Shown: positions 45,425-59,131 of the stretch, in pieces | Layout: every line of letters begins with the position of its first letter | Position numbering within the stretch: position 1 is the stretch's first letter | NCBI GenBank assembly: GCA_018195615.1 | Contig: JAGTPG010000001.1 | Coordinates: forward strand, 1,674,001-1,738,000 | Source of the DNA: Streptomyces tuirus | GTDB lineage: Bacteria; Actinomycetota; Actinomycetes; Streptomycetales; Streptomycetaceae | DNA: 64,000 bases | Direction of reading: 5' to 3' | Notes under the pieces: model-generated | What the model saw: only the letters and a program-made list of their open reading frames with translations | Database searches by the model: none | What the model was told of the DNA's origin: nothing | Made by a program: the position numbers and the translations under genes

Positions 45425-45734
45425 CGCCGCTCCACCGTGCCGCTGATCAGCGGGAACCACACGAGCAGGAGCAGCCCGGACAGGGCCGCCGGCACGCGCA
45501 CGTACGGCACCCACTCCCGGCGCGTCCCCAGCCCCCGTACCAGCGCCCGGTCCGCCGCCGCGTACAGCGGCAGCAGCACCAGGTCGTGCAGCAGGGCCGC
45601 CCCCACGAACCACAGGGCCACGCCCCACCAGTCGTCGGCGAGCAGCCGCACCCCCGCGTACCCGGCGAGCGCGAAGGAGCAGGCGAGCAGCAGGAGCTGG
45701 AAGGGGCTCCCGAGGGGGTCCGCGGTCGGCGCAT
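45280..45734 (-). CDS. Small integral membrane protein (apparent frameshift near 45714)
   Basis: The repaired protein has 151 residues and four probable helices (FQLLLLACSFALAGYAGV; VALWFVGAALLHDLVLLPLY; a segment near 100; LLITAVLFGGSALLLALRL). It starts at the ATG 45734 inside the stop of the upstream oxidoreductase (TGATG); a GTG at 45737 is possible. One base added in the G-run 45714-45718 joins the start to the body. It is coupled to the sulfite-oxidase-like gene and may be a membrane partner. No named family is recognised. Confidence 0.78.
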
Positions 45735-46982
45735 CACAGATCTCCGAAGGTCATCCGGGCCACCCACTTGGTGTTGAGCACACCGGGCGCGGCGGGCACG
45801 ATGATCCGCGCCGGGTAGCCGTGGTCGGGGACAGCTCCTCGCCGTTGACGTACAGGGCGAGGAGGGAACGCGGGTCGGCCACCTGGTTGGCGCGCAGGGC
45901 GGCTCTCCGGAAGGCGCCGCGCCGCTGGAGGGACTCGACGAACACGTCCGGCGGGGCGCCGTCGTACCCGACGAGCGCCGCGAGATCGCGCAGCCGCACC
46001 CCGCGCCACCACTGGTCCGACGTCGACCAGCCCTCCACACAGGCGATGGGCAACGCCGCGCTGTGCAGCGGGAGTCCGGCGAGCTGGGCGCGGCTGAGGC
46101 GGACGGTGCCGGTACGCCCCGTCACGACGAGCCGCCAGGCGTCCTCGCCCGTCTCGGCCGCCCTGATTCCGGCGTACGCCGCGGTCTTGTTGATCTGGAA
46201 CCCGTTCGGGCCGCTGCCGGGATCGTCCCGCCGTGCGGGGCGAGGAGGGCGGTGCGGCGCAGCGCACCGTCGAAGTTCTGTCCCACCGTCGTCGCGAACA
46301 GCAGCAGCGAACCGCCCCCGACGAACCACAGAGCGCCCCGGCGGCTGACGGTCGGCTCGGCGGGGCGGGGTGTCACCAGGTCGTTCTTCTCCTCCTTCTC
46401 CTCCTTCTCCCCCCGCAGCTGCCGCAGATTGCGCAGGGCGATGGGCAGCTTCAGCAGCACGTGGGCGACGAAGGCGGCGAAGAACACCCACGCTCCGTAG
46501 AAGTGCAGCGGGTAGAAGGAACCGGGGAAGACGTAGTCGAGCTGGACGTTGAGCACACCGGTGACGAACTCGAACAGCGCCCCGCCCACCAGGAGCAGCA
46601 GCGAGATCCGCTCCAGGGCGTGCGCGAGCGAGCGGGCCGGCGGCAGCGCGAACAGCCTCGGGATCACGGACCAGAGCTTGGCGAGCAGGACGGGGATCAG
46701 GGTGATGCCGAGGGTGACGTGGACGCCCTGGTTGAGCCGGTACAGCCAGTGCGGATCGGTCGGCCAGTCGAAGAGGTAGAAGCCGAGCAGCCCCTTGTCC
46801 GGCGTCTTGTCGTTCACGGGTGACAGGTCCGGGTTGTAAGCGGCGTAGGAGACCAAGCCCGTCACGAACAGCACGGTGATGCCGGCGAGGAGGACTAGGC
46901 CCAGCACCGAGGTGAAACGGGGGCCGCGCAGGGGGCTGCGCCAGAAGCCGGACGAGGAGGGAAGCCGTGGGTCGTCGCGCAT
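45734..46982 (-). CDS. Membrane molybdopterin-dependent oxidoreductase, sulfite-oxidase-like (two apparent frameshifts)
   Basis: The repaired protein has 416 residues. The N-terminal part (1-200) is a four-helix cytochrome-b-like membrane domain with histidines in NQGVHVTLGI and FVAHVLLKL. The C-terminal Oxidored_molyb domain contains IACVEGWSTSDQWW, whose Cys ligates molybdenum, and ends GYPARIIVPAAPGVLNTKWV. Members transfer electrons between a periplasmic substrate and the membrane. Breaks at about 45828 and 46228 are repaired by one base each. It is the first gene of a two-gene leftward operon and is divergent from the membrane protein at 47097. Confidence 0.9.
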
Positions 46983-47096
46983 GGCCCGACCGTAGGCCCG
47001 GAACACCCCCGGAAAGGGCGCTCAACCCATGACGAAACGCTGACGTCCGGCCCGGACGGCGGTCCGCGCCCGCCCTGTCGGCCTAGCGTTCCGGCT

Positions 47097-48427
47097 GTGA
47101 CCCGCTCCCTCCGCCGTGACCTGTACGCCGCCGCGGCTGCCACGCTGCTCGTGGCTGCCGCCGTCCTGATCGGCCGCCACATCCAGGAGACCAGCCGTAC
47201 GCTGTTCGTCGACTGGCCGCCGCTGCTGGCCTCCTGGGAACCCCACCTGAGCCCCGGCACCCCAGCAGCCGTCCTGGTGGCGATCGCCACCGTGGCCTAC
47301 GGCCCGACGCTCGCGGCACGTCTCCCATGGCGTGCGCTGCTGCCGATGGCCTGGGGCACGGCGACGGCGTGGATCTTCTCCCTCGCGCTGGTCGACGGCT
47401 GGCACCGCGGCATCGCGCGCCGGCTCACCACCCGCCACGAATACCTCCAGGTCATCGACCGCTTCCACGACATCCCGGCGGCCCTGCGGACCTTCACCGA
47501 CCACATCCTGCTCGACTCCCCGACAACTGGCCCGCCCACATCGCCGGCCATCCGCCCGCGGCCACGCTCACCTTCGTCCTGCTCGACCGCGTCGGGCTAC
47601 GGGGCGGAGGCTGGGCCGGGGTCTGGTGCATCACCGTCGGGGCGACGGCCTGCGTGGCAGTACTGGTCACGATCCGTGCCCTGGCCGGCGAGGCACTCGC
47701 GCGCAGGGCGGCGCCCTTCCTCGTCCTGGCCCCGGCCGCCGTGTGGATGGGCACCTCGGCCGACGCGTACTTCGCCGCGGTGGCGGCGTGGGCGGTGGCC
47801 TTTTTGGCCTTGGCGGTCACCCGGCGGTCCCTGTGGTGGGCGGGAGCGTCCGGGCTGCTGTTCGGCCTGACCTGTTACCTGTCGTACGGCCTCACGCTCG
47901 TCGCGCTGATCGCGGTGGCGGTACTGGCGCTCGGCCGACCCGGGATCCGGGAGCGGCCCGCCCTGCTGGTGGCGCTGCTCGCCGGACTTGCGGTGGTCCC
48001 GACGGCGTTCACTCTCGCCGGGTTCGACTGGTGGGAGGCGTACCGCCTGCTGGTGACGCGCTATCACCAGGGCGCGGGCGGTACCCGTCCCTACGGCTAC
48101 TGGGTGTGGGCCAACCTGGCCTGCACGGTGATCGTCACGGGCCTGGCGACAGCGGCGGGGCTGCGGCGGACGGGTGCCGTGCTGCTCCGGCACCGCACCG
48201 CGTCCCCTGATGTCGTACGCCTCGGGCTCCTCGTGTCCGCCGCCCTGCTCGCCCTGCTGGTCGCCGACCTGTCCGGCATGAGCAAGGCGGAGACGGAGCG
48301 CATCTGGCTGCCGTTCGCGATGTGGCTGCTCGCGGCCTGCGCGCTCCTGTCCCGCCCCCGCGCCTGGCTCACCGCCCAGGCGCTGCTCGCCCTGCTCCTC
48401 AACCACCTGCTGTCCACCGGGTGGTGA
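47097..48427 (+). CDS. Polytopic membrane protein, GT-C-like (apparent frameshift near 47520)
   Basis: The repaired protein has 443 residues and ten to twelve hydrophobic helices (for example LYAAAAATLLVAAAVLIG and AVAFLALAVTRR). A loop after the first helices (FVDWPPLLASWEPHL) contains the acidic Asp expected of GT-C mannosyltransferase-like proteins. The frame changes in the C-run 47518-47521; one C rejoins LLDSPDNWPAHIAGH. Substrate and function are not known. It ends ten bases before the convergent cobN. Confidence 0.8.
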
Positions 48428-48437
48428 GGCGCCGGAG

Positions 48438-52070
<3,633 letters not shown>

Positions 52071-52109
52071 GCGGCGTCTGGCCTTCCTCGGGGTGTCCGC
52101 GCCCCGGGC

Positions 52110-52250
52110 GGTGGTGGGACGGCGGGAGTTCCTGGCTCACCCGTCCCGTACGGGCCGGGCTCACAGTGGCGGGACCGCGCCGGGCTCGCACCGGGCTTCC
52201 TCCCCTGTCGCCGTCGTGGCGTTGGCGGACCGGATGATCCACCGCGGATC
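52110..52250 (-). ncRNA. Cobalamin (AdoCbl) riboswitch ahead of cobN
   Basis: Read on the minus strand the leader shows the ordered hallmarks of the cobalamin riboswitch: GGGGAGGAAGCCCGGTGCGA, then GGTCCCGCCACTGTGA (complement of 52161-52175), then the B12 box GAGCCAGGAACTCC (complement of 52125-52138). The outer boundaries are approximate. It ends about 40 bases before the cobN ribosome site, and no intrinsic terminator is visible, so translational control is likely. Confidence 0.94.
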
Positions 52251-52315
52251 ATAGTAAGGGTCACGGGAAAAGGGCGGGGCGTACACCAGGTGTGATGGTA
52301 GGTATGCTCGCCGCC

Positions 52316-53590
52316 ATGTCCACGCCTGCCCTCCGTTCATCGCCCCAGGCCACAGCGGTCTCACGGGACCGCGGTGACGCCTGCCCGGGGACGCTGCGGC
52401 TGCACGCGGCGGACGACGGCGCACTGGCCCGCGTGCGGATCCCGGGCGGTGTCCTGACCGTCGGTCAGGCGGAGGCGCTCGTCGACGTGGCGGAGCGGCT
52501 GGGCGACGGGGACCTGCATCTGACCTCGCGCGGCAATGTGCAGCTGCGGGGTCTGGCCGACGGCTGCGGCGGCGAGTTGGCCGGGCTGCTGGACGCGGCC
52601 GGGCTGCTGCCCTCGCACCGGCACGAGCGGGTGCGCAACATCGTGGCCTCACCGCTGTCCGGTCTCGACGGGCGGGGCGTGCTGGACGTACGCCCCTGGC
52701 TGACGGCCCTCGACGCGGCGCTGTGCGCGAGCGAGGCGGCGCAGGCCCTGTCGGGGCGTTTCCTGTTCGCCCTCGACGACGGACGCGGCGACGTGACCGG
52801 GCTCGGCGCCGATGTGACGGTGCGTGCGACGGCGGACGGCGGGGCGCAACTCGGCCTCGGCGCGGCCGGAGAAACGCTGCACGTCTCCGTCGAGGAGGCG
52901 GCGCGGGCCGCGCTGCTCGCCGCGGAGACCTTCCTGGAGGCGGCACGGGTGAGCGGTTCGCGCGTCTGGCGCGTGGACGAACTCGGCCTTCCCGACGGCG
53001 AGTTGCTCCATGCCGTCGGCCGGCACCTGACGGCCGGGGGCATCCGCCACGAGCGGCGGGCCCGGGACACCGGCCGCACCGACGGCCCGCCCCCTGGAGT
53101 CATCGCCACCGGCGTCTCCGTGCACGTACCGCTGGGACGGCTCTCGGCGCACCAATGGCGCGAACTGGCACAGGTCGCCGCCGGTGAGCTGCGTCTGACC
53201 CCGTGGCGCGGTGTGGTTCTTCCCACACAGGGGGCCCCCACGGACGAGTCCCTCGCCCGCCTCGCCGCCACCGGCCTCGTCACCGACCCCGACTCCCCCT
53301 GGCTGCGCGTCGGTGCCTGCGTCGGCAGGCCCGGATGCGCCAAGTCGCGGGCCGACGTACGGACCGACGCGGCCGGGGCCCTCGGCGCGATCGAGCCGCG
53401 CGGCCTCCCCTTGTACTGGTCCGGGTGCGAACGCCGCTGCGGGCATCCCCAGGGCGACCGCGTCGACGTGGTCGCCGCCCCGGGAGGCGGCTACCGGCTC
53501 TCCACCGCCGTGAGCGGCCAGGACCCCCGGACCACCTTCATGGACGACCCCGAACGACTCGCCACCGCCCTGGCGGCGATCACCTCATGA
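52316..53590 (+). CDS. cobG: Precorrin-3B synthase CobG
   Basis: CobG is the oxygen-dependent Fe-S enzyme that makes the gamma-lactone precorrin-3B. The 424-residue protein is a nitrite/sulfite-reductase half-fold repeat: [15 protein letters not shown] early, and the 4Fe-4S/siroheme-type cysteine set CVGRPGC and CERRCGHP near 345-385. The ATG at 52316 is chosen. An in-frame ATG at 52304 sits within a TAGGTAT -10-like element, which could give a leaderless transcript. It begins a four-base-overlap chain with cobH and cobIJ and is not downstream of the riboswitch, which faces cobN. Confidence 0.94.
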   Translation: MSTPALRSSPQATAVSRDRGDACPGTLRLHAADDGALARVRIPGGVLTVGQAEALVDVAERLGDGDLHLTSRGNVQLRGLADGCGGELAGLLDAAGLLPSHRHERVRNIVASPLSGLDGRGVLDVRPWLTALDAALCASEAAQALSGRFLFALDDGRGDVTGLGADVTVRATADGGAQLGLGAAGETLHVSVEEAARAALLAAETFLEAARVSGSRVWRVDELGLPDGELLHAVGRHLTAGGIRHERRARDTGRTDGPPPGVIATGVSVHVPLGRLSAHQWRELAQVAAGELRLTPWRGVVLPTQGAPTDESLARLAATGLVTDPDSPWLRVGACVGRPGCAKSRADVRTDAAGALGAIEPRGLPLYWSGCERRCGHPQGDRVDVVAAPGGGYRLSTAVSGQDPRTTFMDDPERLATALAAITS

Positions 53591-54258
53591 GCCGCAAGAC
53601 GACCGAGAGCAGTGTGAAGACGACCGTGACCACGTACGACTACGAGAAGGACGGCCCGGCCATCTACCGCCAGTCCTTCGCCACCATCCGCGCGGAGGCG
53701 GACCTCGCGGCCCTGCCCGCCGACGTCAGCCAGGTCGCGGTCCGGATGATCCACGCCTGCGGGTTGGTCGACCTCGTACGGGACCTGGCCTACACGCCTG
53801 GCGTCGTGGCCCGCGCCCGCGAGGCCCTGCGCGCCGGCGCGCCGATCTTCACCGACGTGCAGATGGTGGCCAGCGGGGTGACCCGCAAGCGGCTGCCCGC
53901 CGGCAACGACGTGCTGTGCACCCTCTCCGACCCCTCCGTCCCCGAACTGGCGGCGAAGCTCGGCACCACGCGCAGTGCCGCCGCGCTGGAGCTCTGGCGG
54001 GACCGGCTGGAGGGCTCGGTGGTCGCCGTCGGCAACGCGCCCACCGCCCTGTTCCGGCTGCTCGAGATGATCGAGGAGGGGGCTCCCCGGCCCGCCGCCG
54101 TCATCGGCGTCCCGGTCGGCTTCGTCGGGGCCGCCGAGTCCAAGGACGCCCTGGCCGCGCATACGGCCGGGCTGGAACACCTGGTCGTACGCGGCCGTCG
54201 CGGGGGCAGTGCGATGGCCGCCGCCGCGCTCAACGCGATCGCGAGTGAGGAAGAGTGA
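53587..54258 (+). CDS. cobH: Precorrin-8X methylmutase CobH
   Basis: CobH (CbiC) moves the C-11 methyl to C-12, giving hydrogenobyrinic acid. The 223-residue protein has the catalytic histidine in RMIHACG (His56), [15 protein letters not shown], the NAPTALFRL loop and a C-terminal [12 protein letters not shown], all family hallmarks. Start and stop both overlap neighbours by four bases. Confidence 0.96.
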   Translation: MSRKTTESSVKTTVTTYDYEKDGPAIYRQSFATIRAEADLAALPADVSQVAVRMIHACGLVDLVRDLAYTPGVVARAREALRAGAPIFTDVQMVASGVTRKRLPAGNDVLCTLSDPSVPELAAKLGTTRSAAALELWRDRLEGSVVAVGNAPTALFRLLEMIEEGAPRPAAVIGVPVGFVGAAESKDALAAHTAGLEHLVVRGRRGGSAMAAAALNAIASEEE

Positions 54259-55796
54259 GCGGCAAGCAGTCCACCGCGGGGCGGCTGTACGGGGTCGGGC
54301 TCGGCCCGGGCGATGCGTCCCTGATGACCGTACGGGCCGTCGAGGTCATCGCCGAGGCCGATGTGATCGCGTACCACAGTGCCCGGCACGGCCGTTCCAT
54401 CGCCCGCTCGATCGCGGCCCAGCACATCCGCGCCGACCACATCGAGGAGCGGCTGGTCTACCCGGTCACGACCGAGACCACCGACCACCCCGGCGGCTAC
54501 AAGGGCGCGATCGAGGAGTTCTACGCCGAGGCGGCGGCCCGGCTCGCCGCGCACCTGGACGCGGGGCGGACGGTCGCGGTCCTCGCCGAGGGCGATCCGC
54601 TGTTCTACGGCTCCTACATGCACATGCACAAGCGGCTCGCCGACCGGTACGTGACCGAGGTGATCCCCGGCGTCACGTCCGTGTCCGCCGCTGCCGCCCG
54701 GCTGGGCACGCCGCTCGCCGAGGGCGAGGAGGTGCTGACCATCCTGCCGGGCACACTGCCCGAGGAGGAGCTGACCGCGCGGCTCGCGTCGACGGACGCG
54801 GCGGTGGTGATGAAGCTGGGCCGGACCTTCACCAAGGTGCGGAACGCGTTGGCGGACGCGGGACGGCTGGGCGAGGCCCGGTATGTCGAGCGGGCCACCA
54901 TGGCCGGGGAGCGGCTCGGCGAACTGGCGGACGTGGACGCGGAGTCGGTGCCGTACTTCTCGGTGGCCGTGCTGCCCAGCCGGGTCGGCGCCGAGCGGCC
55001 TCGGACCCCGGAGCGGGGCGAGGTCGTCGTGGTCGGGACCGGGCCGGCCGGTCCGCTGTGGCTGACGCCAGAGACCCGGGGTGCGCTGGCCGCCGCCGAC
55101 GACCTGGTCGGCTACACGACCTACCTCGACCGGGTGCCGCAGCGGCCCGGGCAGGTACGGCACGGCTCGGACAACCGGGTCGAGTCGGAGCGCGCCGAGT
55201 TCGCCCTCGATCTGGCCCGGCGCGGACGGCGGGTCGCGGTCGTCTCGGGCGGCGACCCGGGCGTCTTCGCCATGGCGACGGCCGTCCTGGAGGTCGCGTC
55301 CCAGAAGGAGTACGCGGACGTCCCGGTGCGGGTCCTGCCGGGCGTGACCGCCGCCAACGCGGCAGCGGCCAGGGCGGGCGCCCCGCTCGGGCACGACTAC
55401 GCCGTCGTCTCCCTCTCCGACCGGCTCAAGCCGTGGGAGGTCATCGCCGAGCGGCTGCGCGCGGCGGCCTCGGCGGACCTGGTGCTGGCCCTGTACAACC
55501 CGGGCTCGCGCAGCCGCACCTGGCAGGTGGGCAAGGCACGCGAACTGCTGCTGGAGCACCGGGCGCCGGACACGCCGGTCGTCGTGGCGCGGGATGTGGG
55601 CGGCGCCGGCGAACGCGTGCGGATCGTACGCCTGTCCGACCTGGATCCGGCCGAGGTCGACATGCGCACGATTCTGCTGATCGGCTCCTCACAGACGCGG
55701 GTCGCGCGACGCGGGGACGACGAGGAGATCGCCTGGACGCCACGCCGCTATCCGGAGACCGAGACCGACGGGGGCTCCTGCGGATCCGGCGGGTAG
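54255..55796 (+). CDS. cobIJ: Fused precorrin-2 C20 and precorrin-3B C17 methyltransferase CobIJ
   Basis: The 513-residue fusion holds a CobI domain (residues 1-240; [36 protein letters not shown]) and a CobJ domain (about 255-490; [42 protein letters not shown]). These catalyse two SAM-dependent ring methylations around the CobG step. The CobJ part ends with [10 protein letters not shown] ... WTPRRYPE. The tail after it is a degenerate copy of the 90-bp repeats that follow. The TAG at 55794 may exist only because a G is missing in the G-run 55770-55774; with it, the frame continues into the repeats. Confidence 0.95.
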   Translation: MSGKQSTAGRLYGVGLGPGDASLMTVRAVEVIAEADVIAYHSARHGRSIARSIAAQHIRADHIEERLVYPVTTETTDHPGGYKGAIEEFYAEAAARLAAHLDAGRTVAVLAEGDPLFYGSYMHMHKRLADRYVTEVIPGVTSVSAAAARLGTPLAEGEEVLTILPGTLPEEELTARLASTDAAVVMKLGRTFTKVRNALADAGRLGEARYVERATMAGERLGELADVDAESVPYFSVAVLPSRVGAERPRTPERGEVVVVGTGPAGPLWLTPETRGALAAADDLVGYTTYLDRVPQRPGQVRHGSDNRVESERAEFALDLARRGRRVAVVSGGDPGVFAMATAVLEVASQKEYADVPVRVLPGVTAANAAAARAGAPLGHDYAVVSLSDRLKPWEVIAERLRAAASADLVLALYNPGSRSRTWQVGKARELLLEHRAPDTPVVVARDVGGAGERVRIVRLSDLDPAEVDMRTILLIGSSQTRVARRGDDEEIAWTPRRYPETETDGGSCGSGG

Positions 55797-55800
55797 GGCC

Positions 55801-56340
55801 GCTGGACGGCGAGGAGGCCGCCTGCTCTCCGCGCCGGGATCCAGAGACCGAGATCCGGCAGCGACTCCTGAGAACCCGGCGGGAAGAGACGCTGGACGGC
55901 GAGGAGGCCGCCTGCTCTCCGCGCCGGGATCCAGAGACCGAGATCCGGCAGCGACTCCTGAGAACCCAGCGGGAAGAGACGCTGGACGGCGAGGAGGCCG
56001 CCTGCTCACCGCGCCGGGATCCAGAGACCGAGATCCGGCAGCGACTCCTGAGAACCCAGCGGGAAGAGACGCTGGACGGCGAGGAGGCCGCCTGCTCACC
56101 GCGCCGGGATCCAGAGACCGAGATCCGGCAGCGACTCCTGAGAACCCAGCGGGAAGAGACGCTGGACGGCGAGGAGGCCGCCTGCTCACCGCGCCGGGAT
56201 CCAGAGACCGAGATCCGGCAGCGACTCCTGAGAACCCAGCGGGAAGAGACGCTGGACGGCGAGGAGGCCGCCTGCTCTCCCCGCCGGGATCCAGAGACCG
56301 AGATCCGGCAGCGACTCCTGAGAACCCAGCGGGAAGAGAC
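55801..56340. repeat. 90-bp tandem repeat array (six full units) after cobIJ
   Basis: Six near-identical 90-bp units begin at 55801, 55891, 55981, 56071, 56161 and 56251. A degenerate unit occupies the cobIJ tail (55711-55800) and a broken one starts at 56341. Units differ at few sites (for instance CTCTCC in units 1, 2 and 6 and CTCACC in units 3-5). The period is 30 codons, so a frame stays open across the array on both strands; on the plus strand each unit encodes LDGEEAACSPRRDPETE and RQRLLRT. Each unit can fold GCCGGGATC with GATCCGGC. Nothing else is found between cobIJ and cobK (55797-56421). Confidence 0.95.
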
Positions 56341-56421
56341 GCGGGGCCGCGAGGAGGCCGCCTGGGCTCTCCGCTGTTGCCAGGGGCCGAACCCGGCCGG
56401 GGCTGCGGCCCGGGTCGGTCT

Positions 56422-57186
56422 TCAGCTGGTGGCCGGGAGGTCTCGCTGCCGGATGCGGTCCAGCACCCACCGGGCCGCCGCCTCCGGGTCGGGCACGACC
56501 GGGACACCCTCGGGTACCGGCGGCCGGCGGACCACGACCACCGGCAGCCCGGCCTCCCGCGCCGCCGTCAGCTTCGGCGCGGTGGCCGTTCCCCCGCTGT
56601 CCTTGGTCACCACGACGTCGACGCGGTGGCGGCGGAGCAGCTCGCGCTCGCCGTCGAGGGTGAACGGGCCGCGGTCGAGCAGCACCTCCATACGGGCCGG
56701 GTGCGGGGCCTCGGGCGCGTCCACGGACCGTACGAGGAACCACAGCTCGTCCAGGGCGGCGAACGCGGCCAGCCCCATCCGGCCGGTGGTGAGGAACACC
56801 CGCCCGCCCAGCGCGGGCAGCAGCCGCGCGGCCTCCTCCAGGGAGCCGGCGTCGTGCCAGTCGTCCCCGGGGACGGGGACCCAGCCGGGGCGCCGCAGGG
56901 CGAGCAGGGGAACATGGGCGGTGGCGGCGGCCCGCGCCGCGTGGAAACTGATCGTCCCGGCGAAAGGGTGGGTGGCATCGATGAGCACGTCCACCCGGTG
57001 CTCACGCACCCACGCGGCGAGCCCCTCCACCCCGCCGAAGCCACCGACCCGCACCTCGCCCGGCGGCAGCCGCGGACTGGCCACCCGCCCGGCGAGGGAG
57101 CTGGTCAGCCTCAGCCCGGGCGTCGCGTGCAGCAGTTCGGCGAGACGGCGGGCCTCCGAGGTGCCGCCGAGTATCAGTACGTGCAT
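56422..57186 (-). CDS. cobK: Precorrin-6A reductase CobK
   Basis: CobK reduces precorrin-6A with NADPH. The 254-residue protein has an N-terminal LILGGTSEARRLAELL, VDVLIDATHPFAGTIS and VVTKDSGGTATAPKL, which are diagnostic. The start lies only 18 bases from the divergent cbiD start, leaving little room for two leaders. The 3' end faces the 90-bp repeats. The gene is intact. Confidence 0.95.
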   Translation of the reverse strand: MHVLILGGTSEARRLAELLHATPGLRLTSSLAGRVASPRLPPGEVRVGGFGGVEGLAAWVREHRVDVLIDATHPFAGTISFHAARAAATAHVPLLALRRPGWVPVPGDDWHDAGSLEEAARLLPALGGRVFLTTGRMGLAAFAALDELWFLVRSVDAPEAPHPARMEVLLDRGPFTLDGERELLRRHRVDVVVTKDSGGTATAPKLTAAREAGLPVVVVRRPPVPEGVPVVPDPEAAARWVLDRIRQRDLPATS

Positions 57187-57204
57187 GGAAGTCCAGGTCC
57201 GTTC

Positions 57205-58323
57205 ATGAGCAGCGAGATGAAGGGCGGCCGCAGGGCCCAGCTGGAGCACACCGGCCTGCGGCCCGGCTGGACCACCGGCGCCTGTGCGACGGCGGCCACG
57301 ACAGCGGCGTACACCGCCCTGCTGACCGGCGAGTTTCCCGACCCCGTGACGATCACCCTGCCGAAGGGGCAGACGCCGTCGTTCGCGCTGGCGGTCGAGG
57401 AGATGGGCGACGGGTCCGCGATGGCGGGGGTCGTGAAGGACGCGGGCGACGACCCGGACGTCACCCACGGGGCACTGGTCCGGGCCACGGTACGGCACCT
57501 GCCCGCCGGGGCCGGGGTCGTCTTCAGGGCCGGGCCCGGGGTCGGCACGGTCACCCGGCCCGGCCTGCCCCTGCCCGTCGGCGAGGCGGCCGTCAACCCC
57601 GTCCCCCGCCGCATGATGGGCGACCACGTCGCCGAGGTCGCCGCCCGGCACGGCGGCTCGGGCGACGTCGAGATCACCGTCTCCGTGGACCACGGCGAGG
57701 AGATCGCCCGCTCCACCTGGAACCCCCGGCTGGGCATCCTGGGCGGCCTCTCCATCCTGGGCACGACCGGCATCGTCGTCCCGTACTCCTGCTCGGCGTG
57801 GATCGACTCCATCCGGCGGGGCGTGGACGTGGCCCGGGCGGCGGGCCGTACGCATGTCGCCGGCTGCACCGGGTCGACGTCGGAGAAGACGGTCGTGGCC
57901 GAGTACGCCCTGCCCGAGGACGCCCTGCTCGACATGGGTGACTTCGCGGGCGCGGTGCTGAAGTACATCCGCCGCCACCCCGTCGACCGCCTGACGATCT
58001 GCGGCGGCTTCGCGAAGCTCTCCAAGCTCGCCGCGGGCCACCTCGACCTGCACTCCGCCCGCTCGCAGGTCGACAAGGGCTTCCTCGCCGAACTGGCCCG
58101 GCGCGGCGGCGCGGACGAGGCCCTGGCCGCCGGGGTGGCCGAGGCCAACACCGGCCTCGCCGCGCTCCAGTCGTGCCTCGCCGCCGGGGTGCCGCTCGGC
58201 GACCTGGTCGCCACGACCGCCCGGGACGAGGCCCTCACCGTGCTGCGGGGCGCGCCCGTAGCGGTCGACGTGATCTGCATCGACCGGGCGGGCACGGTGG
58301 TGGGGCGCAGCACCGTGGCCTGA
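57205..58323 (+). CDS. cbiD: Cobalt-precorrin-5B (C1)-methyltransferase-type CbiD
   Basis: The 372-residue protein has the CbiD hallmarks RPGWTTGACATAATTAAY near the start, NPRLGILGGLSILGTTGIV in the middle, and ICGGFAKLSKLAAGHLDLHS. CbiD methylates C-1 of the corrin ring in the anaerobic pathway. Here it accompanies aerobic-type CobG and CobN, as in other actinomycetes that lack CobF. It is convergent with cobM (17-base gap). Confidence 0.95.
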   Translation: MSSEMKGGRRAQLEHTGLRPGWTTGACATAATTAAYTALLTGEFPDPVTITLPKGQTPSFALAVEEMGDGSAMAGVVKDAGDDPDVTHGALVRATVRHLPAGAGVVFRAGPGVGTVTRPGLPLPVGEAAVNPVPRRMMGDHVAEVAARHGGSGDVEITVSVDHGEEIARSTWNPRLGILGGLSILGTTGIVVPYSCSAWIDSIRRGVDVARAAGRTHVAGCTGSTSEKTVVAEYALPEDALLDMGDFAGAVLKYIRRHPVDRLTICGGFAKLSKLAAGHLDLHSARSQVDKGFLAELARRGGADEALAAGVAEANTGLAALQSCLAAGVPLGDLVATTARDEALTVLRGAPVAVDVICIDRAGTVVGRSTVA

Positions 58324-58339
58324 CGGGCGCTCACCGTAG

Positions 58340-59089
58340 TCAGCACACGTGGCGTTCCCGCTCCGGCGAGTACAGGTGGCTGTCCCGGAACTGCTCCGCT
58401 CCCAGCGTCCGTCCCACCATGATCACCGCCGTGCGCAGCACACCGGCCTCCTTCACCTTCCCGGCGATCTCCTCCAGCGTGCCGCGGAGGATCAGCTCGT
58501 CCGGGCGGGAGGCGTAGGCGACGACCGCGGCGGGGCAGTCGGCGCCGTAGTGCGGGAGGAGCTCCCCGACGACGCGGTCCACGTACTTGGCGGCCAGGTG
58601 CAGCACGATCAGCGCGCCGCTGCGGCCGAGGGTGGCGAGGTCCTCGCCCTCGGGCATGGCGGTGGCCCGGTGGGCGACACGAGTGAGGATCACGGTCTGG
58701 CCGACGGTCGGTACGGTCAGCTCCCGCTTCAGGGAAGCCGCCGCGGCCGCGAAGGCCGGGACGCCCGGCACGACCTCGTACGGCACCCCGGCCGCGTCCA
58801 GCCGCCGCATCTGCTCGGCCACCGCGCTGAACACGGACGGGTCCCCGGAGTGCAGCCGGGCCACGTCGTGTCCCTCCTGGTGGGCGCGTACCAACTCGGC
58901 GGTGATCTCGTCCAGATCGAGCTGCGCGGTGTCCACCAGCCGGGCGTCCGGCGGGCATTCGGCGAGCAGTTCACGCGGGACCAGACTGCCCGCGTACAGG
59001 CAGACCCGGCAGGCGGCGAGCGTACGGGCGCCGCGCACCGTGATCAGGTCGGCGGCACCGGGGCCCGCACCGATGAAGTACACGGTCAT
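58340..59089 (-). CDS. cobM: Precorrin-4 C11-methyltransferase CobM
   Basis: The 249-residue SAM methyltransferase starts VYFIGAGPGAADLITVRG and has LHSGDPSVFSAVAEQMRRL and LTRVAHRATAMPEGEDL, which are typical of CobM/CbiF. It methylates C-11 after CobJ. It lies 42 bases downstream of cobL in the same direction, so the two form an operon. Confidence 0.96.
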   Translation of the reverse strand: MTVYFIGAGPGAADLITVRGARTLAACRVCLYAGSLVPRELLAECPPDARLVDTAQLDLDEITAELVRAHQEGHDVARLHSGDPSVFSAVAEQMRRLDAAGVPYEVVPGVPAFAAAAASLKRELTVPTVGQTVILTRVAHRATAMPEGEDLATLGRSGALIVLHLAAKYVDRVVGELLPHYGADCPAAVVAYASRPDELILRGTLEEIAGKVKEAGVLRTAVIMVGRTLGAEQFRDSHLYSPERERHVC

Positions 59090-59131
59090 CTGTCTGCTCC
59101 TGGTAGGGGGTCGAGGGTTCGCTGCGCGTCT

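Noticed and set aside
55801..56340. CRISPR array
   Set aside because: The units are directly adjacent 90-bp copies with no unique spacers.
55689..56507. Minus-strand repeat protein of about 270 codons
   Set aside because: The frame is open only because the repeat period is divisible by three. It has no ribosome site and a low-complexity Pro/Ser/Arg content.
54209..57208. A 999-codon plus-strand frame across cobIJ, the repeats and cobK
   Set aside because: Most of it is out of frame with cobIJ and antisense to cobK. Only the 30-residue periodic part could ever be a real C-terminal extension.
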